DNA of 64,000 nt from Elgaria multicarinata webbii (Eukaryota > Chordata > Lepidosauria > Squamata > Anguidae): the NCBI RefSeq assembly GCF_023053635.1, contig NC_086172.1:120627681-120691680 (forward strand), written 5' to 3'. This document shows positions 54,460 through 64,000 of the stretch, piece after piece; the stretch's first letter is position 1; every line of letters begins with the position of its first letter. A program made the position numbers and the translations under genes. Under the pieces are notes generated by a model, which was not told the DNA's origin, made no database searches, and saw only the letters and a list, made by a program, of their open reading frames with translations.

Positions 54460-54515
54460 ATATACATCATATGGAATACTGTGTCTAGTTATGGTCACCT
54501 TTGACTGAGAAAGCT
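54460..54515 (+). repeat. CR1-type LINE scrap
   Basis: catatggaatactgtgtcta and gttatggtcacc match the CR1 block normally reading tggaatactgtgt...tggtcacc. It is short and old. Confidence 0.4.
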
Positions 54516-54897
54516 GAAATAAATCACAATAGTGATTTACATAATGGTGAAAGAACAAAAACAAATCAGTTGGCCATTTGTCTTAAGGAGGAAAAAAGAG
54601 TTACCAGACATTTTATTAAAATCATGACATTTTACAAAATGCCATTAGATTGAGGGAAAGCTATGGGCACCCAGACTAATAGATATAAACAAATAAATTG
54701 AGGACAAATACTTGGAGGAATATAAAGATTTGGAATAGGCAGAAGAGTAAATAAACAGATGGACCTCAAGATACTAGAGCACATGCATTCAAATTATTTT
54801 CAGGATTGCCAGTTCAAGGAATCCTGAATTCAAAAAGCAGTTTGGAAAACGGTCTAAGTTCTTTTTCTAATTATCAAGATGAATAGCCATGTGCATA

Positions 54898-55448
54898 CAG
54901 TGGTGGCCAAAATTGTGAACACTTTTTGGAATTTTCATGTTTTGCAACTTTGCATGCTTATAGAAAATGTTCTATAATGCTGAATTCAATACAAAAAACA
55001 GAATGCAAATATCTTCAGTACAAAAAAAGTTATGCTTTAGTCTAAAAACAAACACAGGTGTAATTGAGAGAAGAAGTGGATTGGAATTGAAAACCCTTCT
55101 GGCCAATCACAGTCCTTGTTCTGGGGACCAATCACATGGCAGTAGCTGCGATACATCATGTTTCAAGTTGGGGAAAGTCAGTTTTGCTGTTTGCTCTGTA
55201 ACTGAAGCGCAATTGGAGATTGTGTGAATATTTGAAGTATTTCTCAAATTAAAAGTGTATGTACATACAACATAAATAGAGCAATAGAACCAAAGAAAAG
55301 AGTTGATTGGACATCCAGGAAAAGAAGCAGGATTGTTGTATTATGTGAATCAGGTCTTTCAACTGAAGTATAAACATTTGAATTACGTGAAACAGAACAT
55401 TTTCTATAAGCATGCAAAGTTGCAAAACATGAAAATTTTAAAAAGTGT
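54898..55448. mobile_element. Tc1/mariner-like DNA transposon relic
   Basis: It starts cagtggtggccaaaattgtg after a TA, a Tc1/mariner-type terminus. The arm at 54919-54972 is repeated in inverse at 55395-55448, with about two mismatches in 54 bases (shared core tgcatgcttatagaaaatgt). The outer 21 bases are missing on the right side. The inside is only about 420 bases with no transposase frame. A basic stretch near 55295 (AKKRVDWTSRKR-like) may be a remnant, but this is weak. Confidence 0.75.
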
Positions 55449-55625
55449 CGCAGCCCAGGCTAACACTTCATGTATCTGACTTTAGTCTACAAAAGCTTAT
55501 GCCATTATTTATTTATTTATTACACTTATATACCGCCCCCATAGCCAGAGCTCTCTGGGCGGTTTACAGAAATTCAATTTGTTAGTCTTTAAGGTGCTGA
55601 CTTTGTTACTTTTGCAAGACTGAAC
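55449..55625. repeat. Old interspersed repeat split by a LINE tail
   Basis: tagtctacaaaagcttatgc lies before and aatttgttagtctttaaggt after a 67-base L2-like insert (55504-55570). The two halves are contiguous in a repeat I know from other reptiles. Its class is not assigned. Confidence 0.6.
55504..55570 (-). repeat. L2-like LINE 3' end, antisense, nested
   Basis: (attt)n followed by cttatataccgcccccatag and ccagagctctctgggcggtt, the reverse complement of the end at 44260-44330. Confidence 0.7.
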
Positions 55626-55855
55626 ATGTTTCCCATTTAAAAATCTTTCATGTTAAATTTCCACATGTTGTGACTTGAGCGACACTTAAAAAGCAGTCAA
55701 GGAATTGTGAAAGAGCACCTTCTGATAAACTTAGGATAGCAACCATAAAGGATATCATTTTTCCTTCAACATGGGGCCAGGGTCAGTTGGATCTTTTGAG
55801 AGCTTTCTACTCCCAGTACTTCATTTACTTTTGCTCTTTACTTGTTACACACTGA

Positions 55856-56968
55856 CCTGGTTCACACGTTACACTAAGCCATGGTGGGCTGTTATTGCAG
55901 ATGGTTGCAGGGTAGCTTAGAGTGGATTTTCTGTTGTAGGTTGTTTTTCTCAAATAAACCACACCATGAGAAACCATGGTAGGATTATTTAGGGTGGCTT
56001 GTTGTGATGTCCAAACTCAATTTTATTGTGGGTTGTCAGAATGACTAGAAAGCCGCCTGGCAAGAGTGGTGAAAACCCTTGCCGTTCCTTGTGATCTCAC
56101 TAGTCGTTTTCCCTTATCCCTTCTCAGTGCCCTTTGCCTCAGGATGGTTCCCCCCCACATAGAAATCTTGAAGGAAGGACACCCGAGAGTCACTAAAACA
56201 TTTGCAATTCCCCACCCCACCCCAATCCTTAGCAAGTGTGCAGGAGTGAATGTCCACTGCTAGGAATTTTGAAGAATTTCCCCCTCAGTTTAACTGTCTG
56301 GACTTGAAATTTGTGCAATTTCCTCCTCCGTTTTAATGTTCTGCCATGAAATTTGCGTATTAGTGATCCCGCTCACAGCTCTGTAACCCTCATGTACATC
56401 TGACATCTAGCAACAGAGACCTGTGAATGGACCCAGCAAAGGGTGGGAGGAGCCAAAAGCAGCTGCAGGAGAGAAGGGGTTTTAGGTTCTCCTCTTCAGC
56501 AGAACATGGAATACCCTAGTAAGGGAAACCCCAAAATGGAGGATGAATCTGACAAGGACATTGACAAGAGGGGGGGGGGATATGGCTATGCTGGGCTCAA
56601 TAGTGGATAAGCAGTCATGCGGTTCTACACACTTACACAAGACTACTAAAATACAAAAATTAAAATTAAAATTTGTGAACTCGTTCATAACTGAAATCCC
56701 TTTGATGATCAGATGTGAGGGTAGGGAGGAAGGAATTTCCCTTGTGAGCCAGCAGCCATAGTGGTGCAACTGAAGAAAGGGACCTGACAGAGGGAACAAG
56801 GAAATGGAATTCTGCTGCAAAGACTCCTGGAATACATGCTGGCAGTGGCTGGGAAGACTGAGGGGAATGGGGGAGAAACAAGCCACAGCAAACCACTGAG
56901 TGGGCAATCATCTGTCAGGAGTAACAGACAAGCCATATACCCACCATGGCTTAGTGTGATCTGTGATC
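55856..56968. mobile_element. Non-autonomous TIR DNA transposon, about 1.1 kb
   Basis: The left end includes acactaagccatggtgggct (55870-55890 region); the right end includes acccaccatggcttagtgtg (56939-56958 region), its inverse. The inside has no recognisable transposase. Two similar short stretches near 56268-56360 (gaatttccccctc / caatttcctcctcc) form a direct repeat. Confidence 0.6.
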
Positions 56969-57030
56969 TCAACGACTGTAATCTAGATCACTGGGGTTTT
57001 ATCTGTAGGGAACTACCATGTTGAGAAACT

Positions 57031-57351
57031 GACCAAGTTCGCACAAACAAAAGGAAGTTAACAAGTCAGTGGCTTGTTAGGATTTTCATAATTACCCTCG
57101 GCAGTATAGCTTGTTGTGTCATGTGAACTTATGGTGGGTAAGAAGCTACCAGGAACTCTATAATAGCCCATGGGTTCTGGACAGCTTGTTACCCATGGCA
57201 ACAACCCACCCTGACAGGGTTTGCTTGACACAACAAGCAGCACTGCCAAGGTAATTTATGCAAATCCCCCCGGTATGTGAATGGTGTGCACAGTGTAGTT
57301 AAGAAGCCATCATGGTTTGTTAACTGCCTGCTGATTGTGCAAACTAGGCCA
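57031..57351. repeat. TIR element with ttcgcacaa ends
   Basis: Left gaccaagttcgcacaaac; the right end reverse-complements to tggcctagtttgcacaatc. Inner paired blocks include gttaacaag / tttgttaac and gcttgttgtgtcatg / gacacaacaagc. It is 321 bases and non-coding. Confidence 0.65.
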
Positions 57352-59204
57352 CTGTCGTAGTGGGCAGGGGACTCAATGACCTTCTAGCTTTATAATTAAG
57401 AGCTGCATTCCATCCAGTATTGTACATTTGTGCAGATGACACAGACCCAAGGCAACCGTCATTTAGCATCTGAAGGGTGACACTATTGCCACCATATCGG
57501 TGTCTGCTGAAACCTAATCTACAAGGTCATTTGAGCAAGGTGTCTTAAAAGAGCAAACTGCTTTCTTCCCAGCAGGGACGATACTATCATGACAACACAG
57601 ATTTGAAGCAGCAGCATGGATTTTAATGTTCTTTGTCATTTGATGGACACTACAAGAAAACAAACCAACCAACCTTTGAACACCAGTATTTACGAAGAAA
57701 TGAAACGCTCCTTTAAAAAAAGGAGTACAATATCGGATAAGCAGAATGGTGGAGAAGGGGGGAAACCCAAGAAGAACTATATTTTACAAGAGCTTTTCCA
57801 GGAATGTCATTTGTAAAATGAAAAGTTTCCTATCAAGTTCACACATATCTCATACTATGTTTGTTTGACAGTCACACTGTCATAATTTTAGACTGTTGGA
57901 ACCTCTGCTCTAGGGTTTATAAAAGATCAAGTACTTGTCACTCTCCGAGCAGGTATAGTGAGATAGAGTGGGTGAACAGTCCATTTTTCTTTATAATTAC
58001 ACTCCATTAACCTTCTACATGAGAGTTCCCTTGTGCTTTCATACCAACAGCACCAACTGTCCATGTCTGATAAGGCTCTATAGAGTCTGCAAGACCAGCA
58101 AGTGTAACAAAAAGAAACACTTTAATATTGCAGACATAAGCATAAGCTAACACACAGTTTTGTTACTTAACAGTAAACACACTCAGCTCAATTAGACAAG
58201 AATTGCGACCAGCCCTCTCTCTCTCTACCTTTTCATAAGGCTTCAAGTAAACAAACACAAAAAATACAGATTTAAACAACCGAAAAATTATTCATTATAC
58301 TGAAATGCACATTGATTCTGCTCTGCCTTAATTGCGGAAGTTCCTAATAAAAGAATGTTCAATATATAAACTATCAGAGCAATATATGCAAGGAAGTAGA
58401 AGTGAACTAAATTCATTACAGATAACTGTTCAACCTGAATATTTTTTAAAAAAACATTTCCCTTTATTTTCTTTCCAGTAAAAATGTGTAAATAAAAACA
58501 AACTGGTTAGCAACTAGCATTAGATCTACCTATCCCCTTTTCAAAAATGAAGACGATAATACTCTTTTCTTTAAGTTGGTTCTATTAATAATGTATCCTC
58601 TGTACGTTTTTAGCTTTGTTCCAGGAATGCTATTTTCCTTGATGCTTGTCTGTCTACAGTAATGAGGTTCTGCTGGTCACTCTTTACACAGCTTTCAGTG
58701 AAACAAATGGAGAGAAACTAAGATTTGGAGCAAAGTAATCCAGAATACAACCTGAATTATTATTTTTAAAATAGAAATGCTCACTAATATACCGCATGGG
58801 AAATGTGGGCAAATTTCCTCATTTCTTACATGCATGCTAAACTACAACAATACATAAGATTTATGTTGAATTTGTAGTAGTCTGTGGTTGCTGTGCCCCA
58901 CTGCTAGTTACCATCTCATTCTGTTGCTAATGGGTGAAGACAAGTCTTCAGTCCTACCAATTCCCATGTATTGCTGCAGTTTTTTTTATCACAAGACCTT
59001 GATTCCTCGTTCACTTGAACTGATGGTTAATTCTTTTCCCACAATTTAAAAACTTAACTCATAGTGCCAATTGTGTTTGCATTGGTTTCCAAATATGTAA
59101 GCATTTTAAAGGCACTTCCCTGTGAATTTAAATGGGTTATCTATTGTACACATATATGCGTACGCATCTATTGTACACATACAGCAACTGGCATACAGGC
59201 CATA

Positions 59205-60190
59205 TTGCCTCTGACACTGGAACCTAAACCATCCATGAATTTGTCTAATTCCCCTTCAAAGTAATCAAGTTAGTGGTCATCACTACAACTTGTGATAACA
59301 AATTTCATAGTTTATGTACTATGTGAGGAAGTACTTCCTTTTAACTGTCCTGAATCTCTCCCCTTTGTTTCATGGGATGACCCCAAGTTCCAGTATTATA
59401 AGAAAGTGATAAAAACTTCTTCAAATCCACGTTCTCCACACCATGTCTAATTTTACATACCTCTATCATATCCTCCCTTACTTGCCTTTTCTCTAAGCTA
59501 AATAGCCCCAAATGTTGCAACCTTTCCTCATAAGAGAGTTGCTCCAGCCACTTGACCATTTCGGTTGTCCTTTTCTGCACCTGTTCCAGCTCTACGGTAT
59601 TTTTTTAAGACAAAGTGAGCAGAATTGTAAACAGTATTCCAAGTGTGGTTGCACCATAGATTTATATAAAGGAATTATGATATTGGCAATTTTATTTTCA
59701 ATTTTTCTAATTATGTCTAACATGGAATTTGTCTTTTTCACAGCAGCTACACACAAGATTGACATTTTTATATCCACCACAATTCAAAGATCTCTTTCTT
59801 GGTCAGTCACTGCCAACTCAGATCATATCAGCATAAACATGAAGTTAGGATTTTTTGCCTCAATGTGGATCACTTTACATTTGCTTACTGCATTTGCCAT
59901 TTTAATGCCTACTCTCCCTTTAGAGATAGTCATTTGGCCACTTCACTGTACAGTCTTAACTCCAGATCATTTATGAACATCTTAAAAGCACTGCTTCAAA
60001 TACAGATTGTTGGGGAACCCCACTGGTTACATCCCTCCACTGTGAGAACAGTCCATTCACTTCTATTCTTTAACAGTTTTTTCACTAGTTACTGATCCAT
60101 AAGACAATCTCTTCTCTTATCTCATGATTGCTAAGTCTGCTTAGGAGTCTTCAGTGGGGGACTTTGTCAAAAGCCTTTTGGAAGTCCAAG
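59205..60190 (-). repeat. CR1-type LINE, antisense, with reverse transcriptase remains
   Basis: On the minus strand the translated pieces include DFQK-like then KAFDKV near 60160-60175, PLYKSMVQPHLEYCLQF, then KRTTEMVKWLEQLSYEERLQ and [11 protein letters not shown]. This is the CR1 order with a large part missing between the first and later blocks. The 3' end lies near 59205. It is a diverged, dead copy. Confidence 0.8.
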
Positions 60191-60203
60191 GAAACAGAAG
60201 TCA

Positions 60204-61180
60204 TGATAACCCACAATGGGTTATTTAACCCATCGTGGATTATCATGTCATATGTCTGGAATTTTTTATCACATGATGGCTTATTTGCCTGAAATAACCC
60301 ATTCTGATAACCCATGGTCTGCAAAATGGTTTATTTAACATGTTACCTATTGGGAACCATGGGTTAATTTCCTTGCCATTAAAGTGTTGGAAATACATTA
60401 AAGCAATTGAGCCAGCAATGCCTATTAGGTGCACCTGAAAGTTCCCTCAGCTGGGGTAATTGTGCAGAGTTTTGAAGGTGCATCAGGTGCCTCCCAACTA
60501 GGAAGGGCTCTGTATGAAGTTTGGTCCCAATCCTGCAAACCTCCAAAGGTTTATTTGTGCCACTCTTTTGGGATAGTAGCTTATTAGCCCAGCTGTCTGG
60601 TGGGGCATCGTGGAGTATTTAAAAAATAAGTTACTGCAAGTAGTTTATTAAGCCACCATTACTTAAAGTGACGTCTGAATGTGGCCAATGGTGGTTTAAA
60701 TAGTTGATGTTTGGTTATTTAACCTACCATGGGTTATCGTGTTGGGTGCAAGGAGTTTTTTAACCAATGGTTGGTTATTTGGCCAAAATAACCAACACTG
60801 TGTGGAGTTGGCTATTTGAACCACCATTGGTTATCGTGTTGTGTGGAGGGCACTGCTGGTTATTTCCTTGACCACTGTTGGCTATTACATCAGCCACAGA
60901 GTCTCAAGGCAAGAGCGGTCAAAACAGTGGCTGCTGCTCAATCCAGCTGGCAAGATAGATTATTGGCAGCAATGGCTGATGGGATACTAGCAGGAGGACT
61001 GAGGGAGGAGAAAATGTGGGGGATGAGTGAGTCAACTCACAGTAGACTAATAGTCAACTCAACAGTGATCCTAATCCACACCACAGTTATTATCATGTTG
61101 TGTGGGGAGTACCCCCTTGATAAACAACTACTGAGTTGATTATTACCCCACCGTTGACTATTGTGCTGTCTGAACGCAGC
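60204..61180. mobile_element. Complex inverted-repeat element built of ggttattt/aataacc blocks
   Basis: Many short inverted copies of gggttatttaaccca-type sequence occur (near 60206-60240, 60290-60365, 60710-60840 and 61120-61160). The outer parts are loosely complementary and separated by unique sequence. No coding frame was recognised. The borders are approximate. Confidence 0.5.
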
Positions 61181-61884
61181 TGATGACTTCTTAACTAGTC
61201 TACTGGGATTTTCTCACACCACCACCAAACAAATTAAGCAGGGACTACCTTATTTATGTTTGTAAGATGCTCGGGGAGCGTTTTTGCCAAAAGAACAAGG
61301 TAATTATTCTTTAAATTAAACAAATAAATGAAAGCAACAGTGCTGTCAAATATTTATTAGAGAATTAGGGTGGTCTATATGTTTTGAGCTGGTTCTTTTC
61401 CTCAGGAAAGAAAGGAAAGCACAAGCACATGAATGCAGAGTCTAAATGCACTTAAAACATTTTAAGCCCAATTTTGAGCCTGATGACTCTTCTTCAGGAG
61501 CAAACAATATAGAAGTCAGGAATATTACAGTATAAGGTAACAGTGGAACAATTAGAGGATTAGTTGCTTCGAACTGCCTGAATCTGATTCTGCTCTGGAG
61601 CAGCTAATCCACTATGCCACTGAAGATGACTCCAAGGTCAAAATGCACCTGGCAATTAGAATCACTACTCACCATATACACTGGTGATTAGATTTATTAC
61701 TTTGTCTCATATTTTGCATTTATTTATTTTCATTGCATGCTGAAAATCTATTTGTTTTAACAGGTGTTTCCTGACTACTGATATTGTCAGCATACACTAC
61801 CACCAGATTGTATTTATTATTACATTGTTGTATTTATTATGACTTATTCTGTATTTGGCCTTGTATTGGTTGTTGTGATTTTTT

Positions 61885-62120
61885 TTTGTATTTTATTTAT
61901 TTATTTACAATATTTATATCCACTCCCCATCCAAGGATTTCAGAGCGGTGAACAAATAGAATAAAAGAATAAAAACAGAATAAAAACACATTGAAAAATA
62001 AATTTTAAAAAGAAACAAAGTGCAAATAAAAGCATGGCTGGTTATTCAGGCAAAGCTTCCTGAAACAAAAGGGTTTTCTTATTTGTACACTGCTTTGAAT
62101 TTATATATATAAAGCGGTAC
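61885..62120 (-). repeat. LINE 3' end fragment, antisense
   Basis: (attt)n then acaatatttatatccactcc and cagagcggtgaacaaataga, an L2-like tail in reverse. A-rich unit repeats (aataaaaacag) follow. Confidence 0.6.
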
Positions 62121-62519
62121 AGAAATGTTTTTAAAAAGTAAATAATAATTACTTTTTGTCTGACAATAAAGATATTTTGTAAATAATTTCTTCACATTTT
62201 CTGTATTTAAAATATTTTATTTTAATCAACAGTAAAACTGAATGAAAATCTGTTGTATTATTATACAAAGGGATTATTTTGCTTTGTTGTTTTGGTTTTC
62301 TTCAGTAGTAGCATACAGAATTCCTTTAGCTGTCTTGATTAAACTGGTACAATTGGCCCCAAAAAAAGAGACATCTGACTCAAAAACACACTGGGTCTTT
62401 AAAAAATTGTAGATAGATTAGTTCAATAGTTGCTCCTTTCCCTCATGTTTGGAGCAACAGCAATCAGTAAAGGGACCACGATCAGTTGATCAGTTGCTAC
62501 AGGGCGTGTAGTTATCTGA

Positions 62520-62870
62520 CGTGCTGCAATGGCAGCATATTTATTTGCTACATTTACACCCTGCCATTCCACAAGAAAGCCCAAGGCCACTTACAGAAGT
62601 GTGCATACCATCTTCTCCTTTAGTAGGTACTTGAAGGACACATCCAGATGTAACCCTTAGTGGCCATGTATGAAAGAATCAGAGCTGGGTTGAAAAATGA
62701 AGATTTTCATTTTCATTTTCATCAACCTTTTTTCAATACGGCAACGCACAGAACAATAGCTCTTTCAAAAGCAGGCTGGTGGTGTGTCAGTAATTTATTT
62801 ATTATTTAAAACATTTGTATCCCACCCTATATCATTAAGATCTCGGGGCGGCATAAAGATCCCACTACTG
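62520..62870 (-). repeat. Two LINE-tail scraps, antisense
   Basis: catatttatttgctacattt with acaccctgcc near 62536, and ttatttattatttaaaacat with ttgtatcccaccctat near 62792-62855 (followed by tctcggggcgg). Both resemble L2-like 3' ends in reverse. Confidence 0.5.
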
Positions 62871-64000
62871 ACTAGTAGCTTCAGGGTTGCATTTATTTGC
62901 TGGGTGTGGGGAGCTCTAGCACAGTGGAAAGGAGTGTGGTTATGCCTCCCCTTCCAATCACAAAACCTTTAAATTGGTAACTGCTTGGTGTGTGTGTGTG
63001 TGTGTATGGGGGGGAGAGATCTGTTCAAGAAACAGGACATTCAGAGCAGCTAACAATTATGATAAAAAGAATACAAAGAATGTGAAATCAATTTTAAAAA
63101 ATGATAAAATCAGGGTTTTCAGCTTCCTAGAACGCCAGCGAGATGAAGACTCAAACATCACATGGCATGGCATTTCAGATTCCAGGTAGCATCACTAGGA
63201 AATCTGCACCCCATGTGCAGTCAAATCTCATCTTCCCACTCCCATTCTTTATTGGGGATGAGAAAGACTTCCTCCAATGAATGCAGAACTCCCAACCTGT
63301 CCAACTGCTCCCATCCAGATCAGGCAGGATATTCTTACTCCAGATTAGCTGTTCCACCCGCCATTTTGTCTGGATTAAGCTGATGGTTATTAACCCACAA
63401 TCCAGTCTTTGCTAATCCCTGGCAACAGCTCAGGAGCTCCACAGCATCCCTGGATCCAAATGGAAGAGAGACCTCAAGCTGGATATCATCTGCATATTAG
63501 TGACACCACAGTCCAAATCCTTTGAGGACCTCTCCAAAACATTTTCATGTAGATGCTTGTTTATAGCATACGGTAATCTCCATATGTACATGTATCATTG
63601 GCTGATACAAAGAATATGTATTTTGGGAGTTTAGATAAATAGTTTAAAACATATTTCAAATAAGCTTAAAAGTTGCTAGTTGTCAACCTTTTTGAAATGC
63701 ATGTAATAAGTTGTGCTGGCCCAACATAGACTACATATCCAGTTTCAATCAACTCCAGCCAAAAATTATTTCAGCCAAAAATGATAGGATTCTGGGAATT
63801 AAAAATCCCAGTGTTAGAAGTAGTTTTGCATCTTGATAAAACAAACAATGGGCTTACAAGTAAAGCAAACATCAAACTGATATTAGAAGAAAAATGCTTT
63901 TGGAGCATTCCATTGTCACGTATGGGACATTTATACTCAAGTTCAGGACAAAGAATCTTTTGCATATACTACTAATATTTAAAGTGAAACAATTTATTTT

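Larger units (their letters stand above)
46009..64000 (-). other. PHF21A: PHF21A 5' intron (partial), transposon-rich
   Basis: It runs beyond the right edge. I looked for the expected upstream exons (encoding roughly NADLKKQLHELQ and MELQTLQEALK) and did not find them. The repeats are listed separately. The stretches 46009-49200, 57360-59200 and 61190-61880 hold nothing I recognise except short AT-rich runs. Confidence 0.75.

Noticed and set aside
46009-64000. Possible N-terminal PHF21A exons
   Set aside because: I looked for the expected MELQTLQEALK and NADLKKQLHELQ exons and saw no match with splice sites, so they are taken to lie beyond the window.

Overview
This is vertebrate nuclear DNA, most likely from a squamate reptile. 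It has small exons split by GT-AG introns, CR1 and L2-type LINE fragments, MIR-like and tRNA-derived SINEs, several short inverted-repeat DNA transposons of kinds I associate with lizards and snakes, and many long dinucleotide arrays. It holds the 3' parts of two convergent host genes. All calls come from reading the sequence and from remembered protein families; no search was run. LAYOUT: (1) 210-8536, + strand: the last ten coding exons of LARGE2 (GYLTL1B), a Golgi bifunctional xylosyl/glucuronyltransferase. They give 551 residues with both DxD motifs intact; the N-terminal exons lie left of the window. A truncated CR1 and two MIR-like SINEs lie in its largest intron (5340-8022). (2) 8537 to about 12560: tail-to-tail intergenic stretch with a CR1 3' end and an inverted-repeat element. 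(3) About 12560-19154, - strand: inferred long 3' UTR of PHF21A, ending at a double AATAAA signal and carrying an inverted-repeat transposon. (4) 19155-46008, - strand: thirteen constitutive-type coding exons of PHF21A (BHC80) plus one 23-nt microexon. PHF21A is the LSD1-CoREST subunit that reads unmethylated H3K4. The AT-hook, PHD finger and C-terminal coiled coil are all visible. (5) 46009-64000: PHF21A intron, filled with LINE fragments, a Tc1/mariner-like relic and several terminal-inverted-repeat elements; the first coding exons are not in the window. HOW IT WORKS: the two genes are not functionally linked; their convergent order matches my memory of the human 11p11.2 order (LARGE2-PHF21A). 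The most interesting signal is in PHF21A. An AT-hook exon and a 23-nt microexon share the same entry phase (1) and exit phase (0), so only one at a time keeps the frame. That is a built-in switch between an AT-hook form and a form reading ANEEHWPK, as described for neuronal PHF21A in mammals. A second splicing curiosity is the intron at 36797-38232, which has a long UG repeat just inside its 5' splice site and a (UC)22 repeat acting as the polypyrimidine tract of its 3' splice site. No RNA gene, CRISPR array or retrovirus-like element was recognised.
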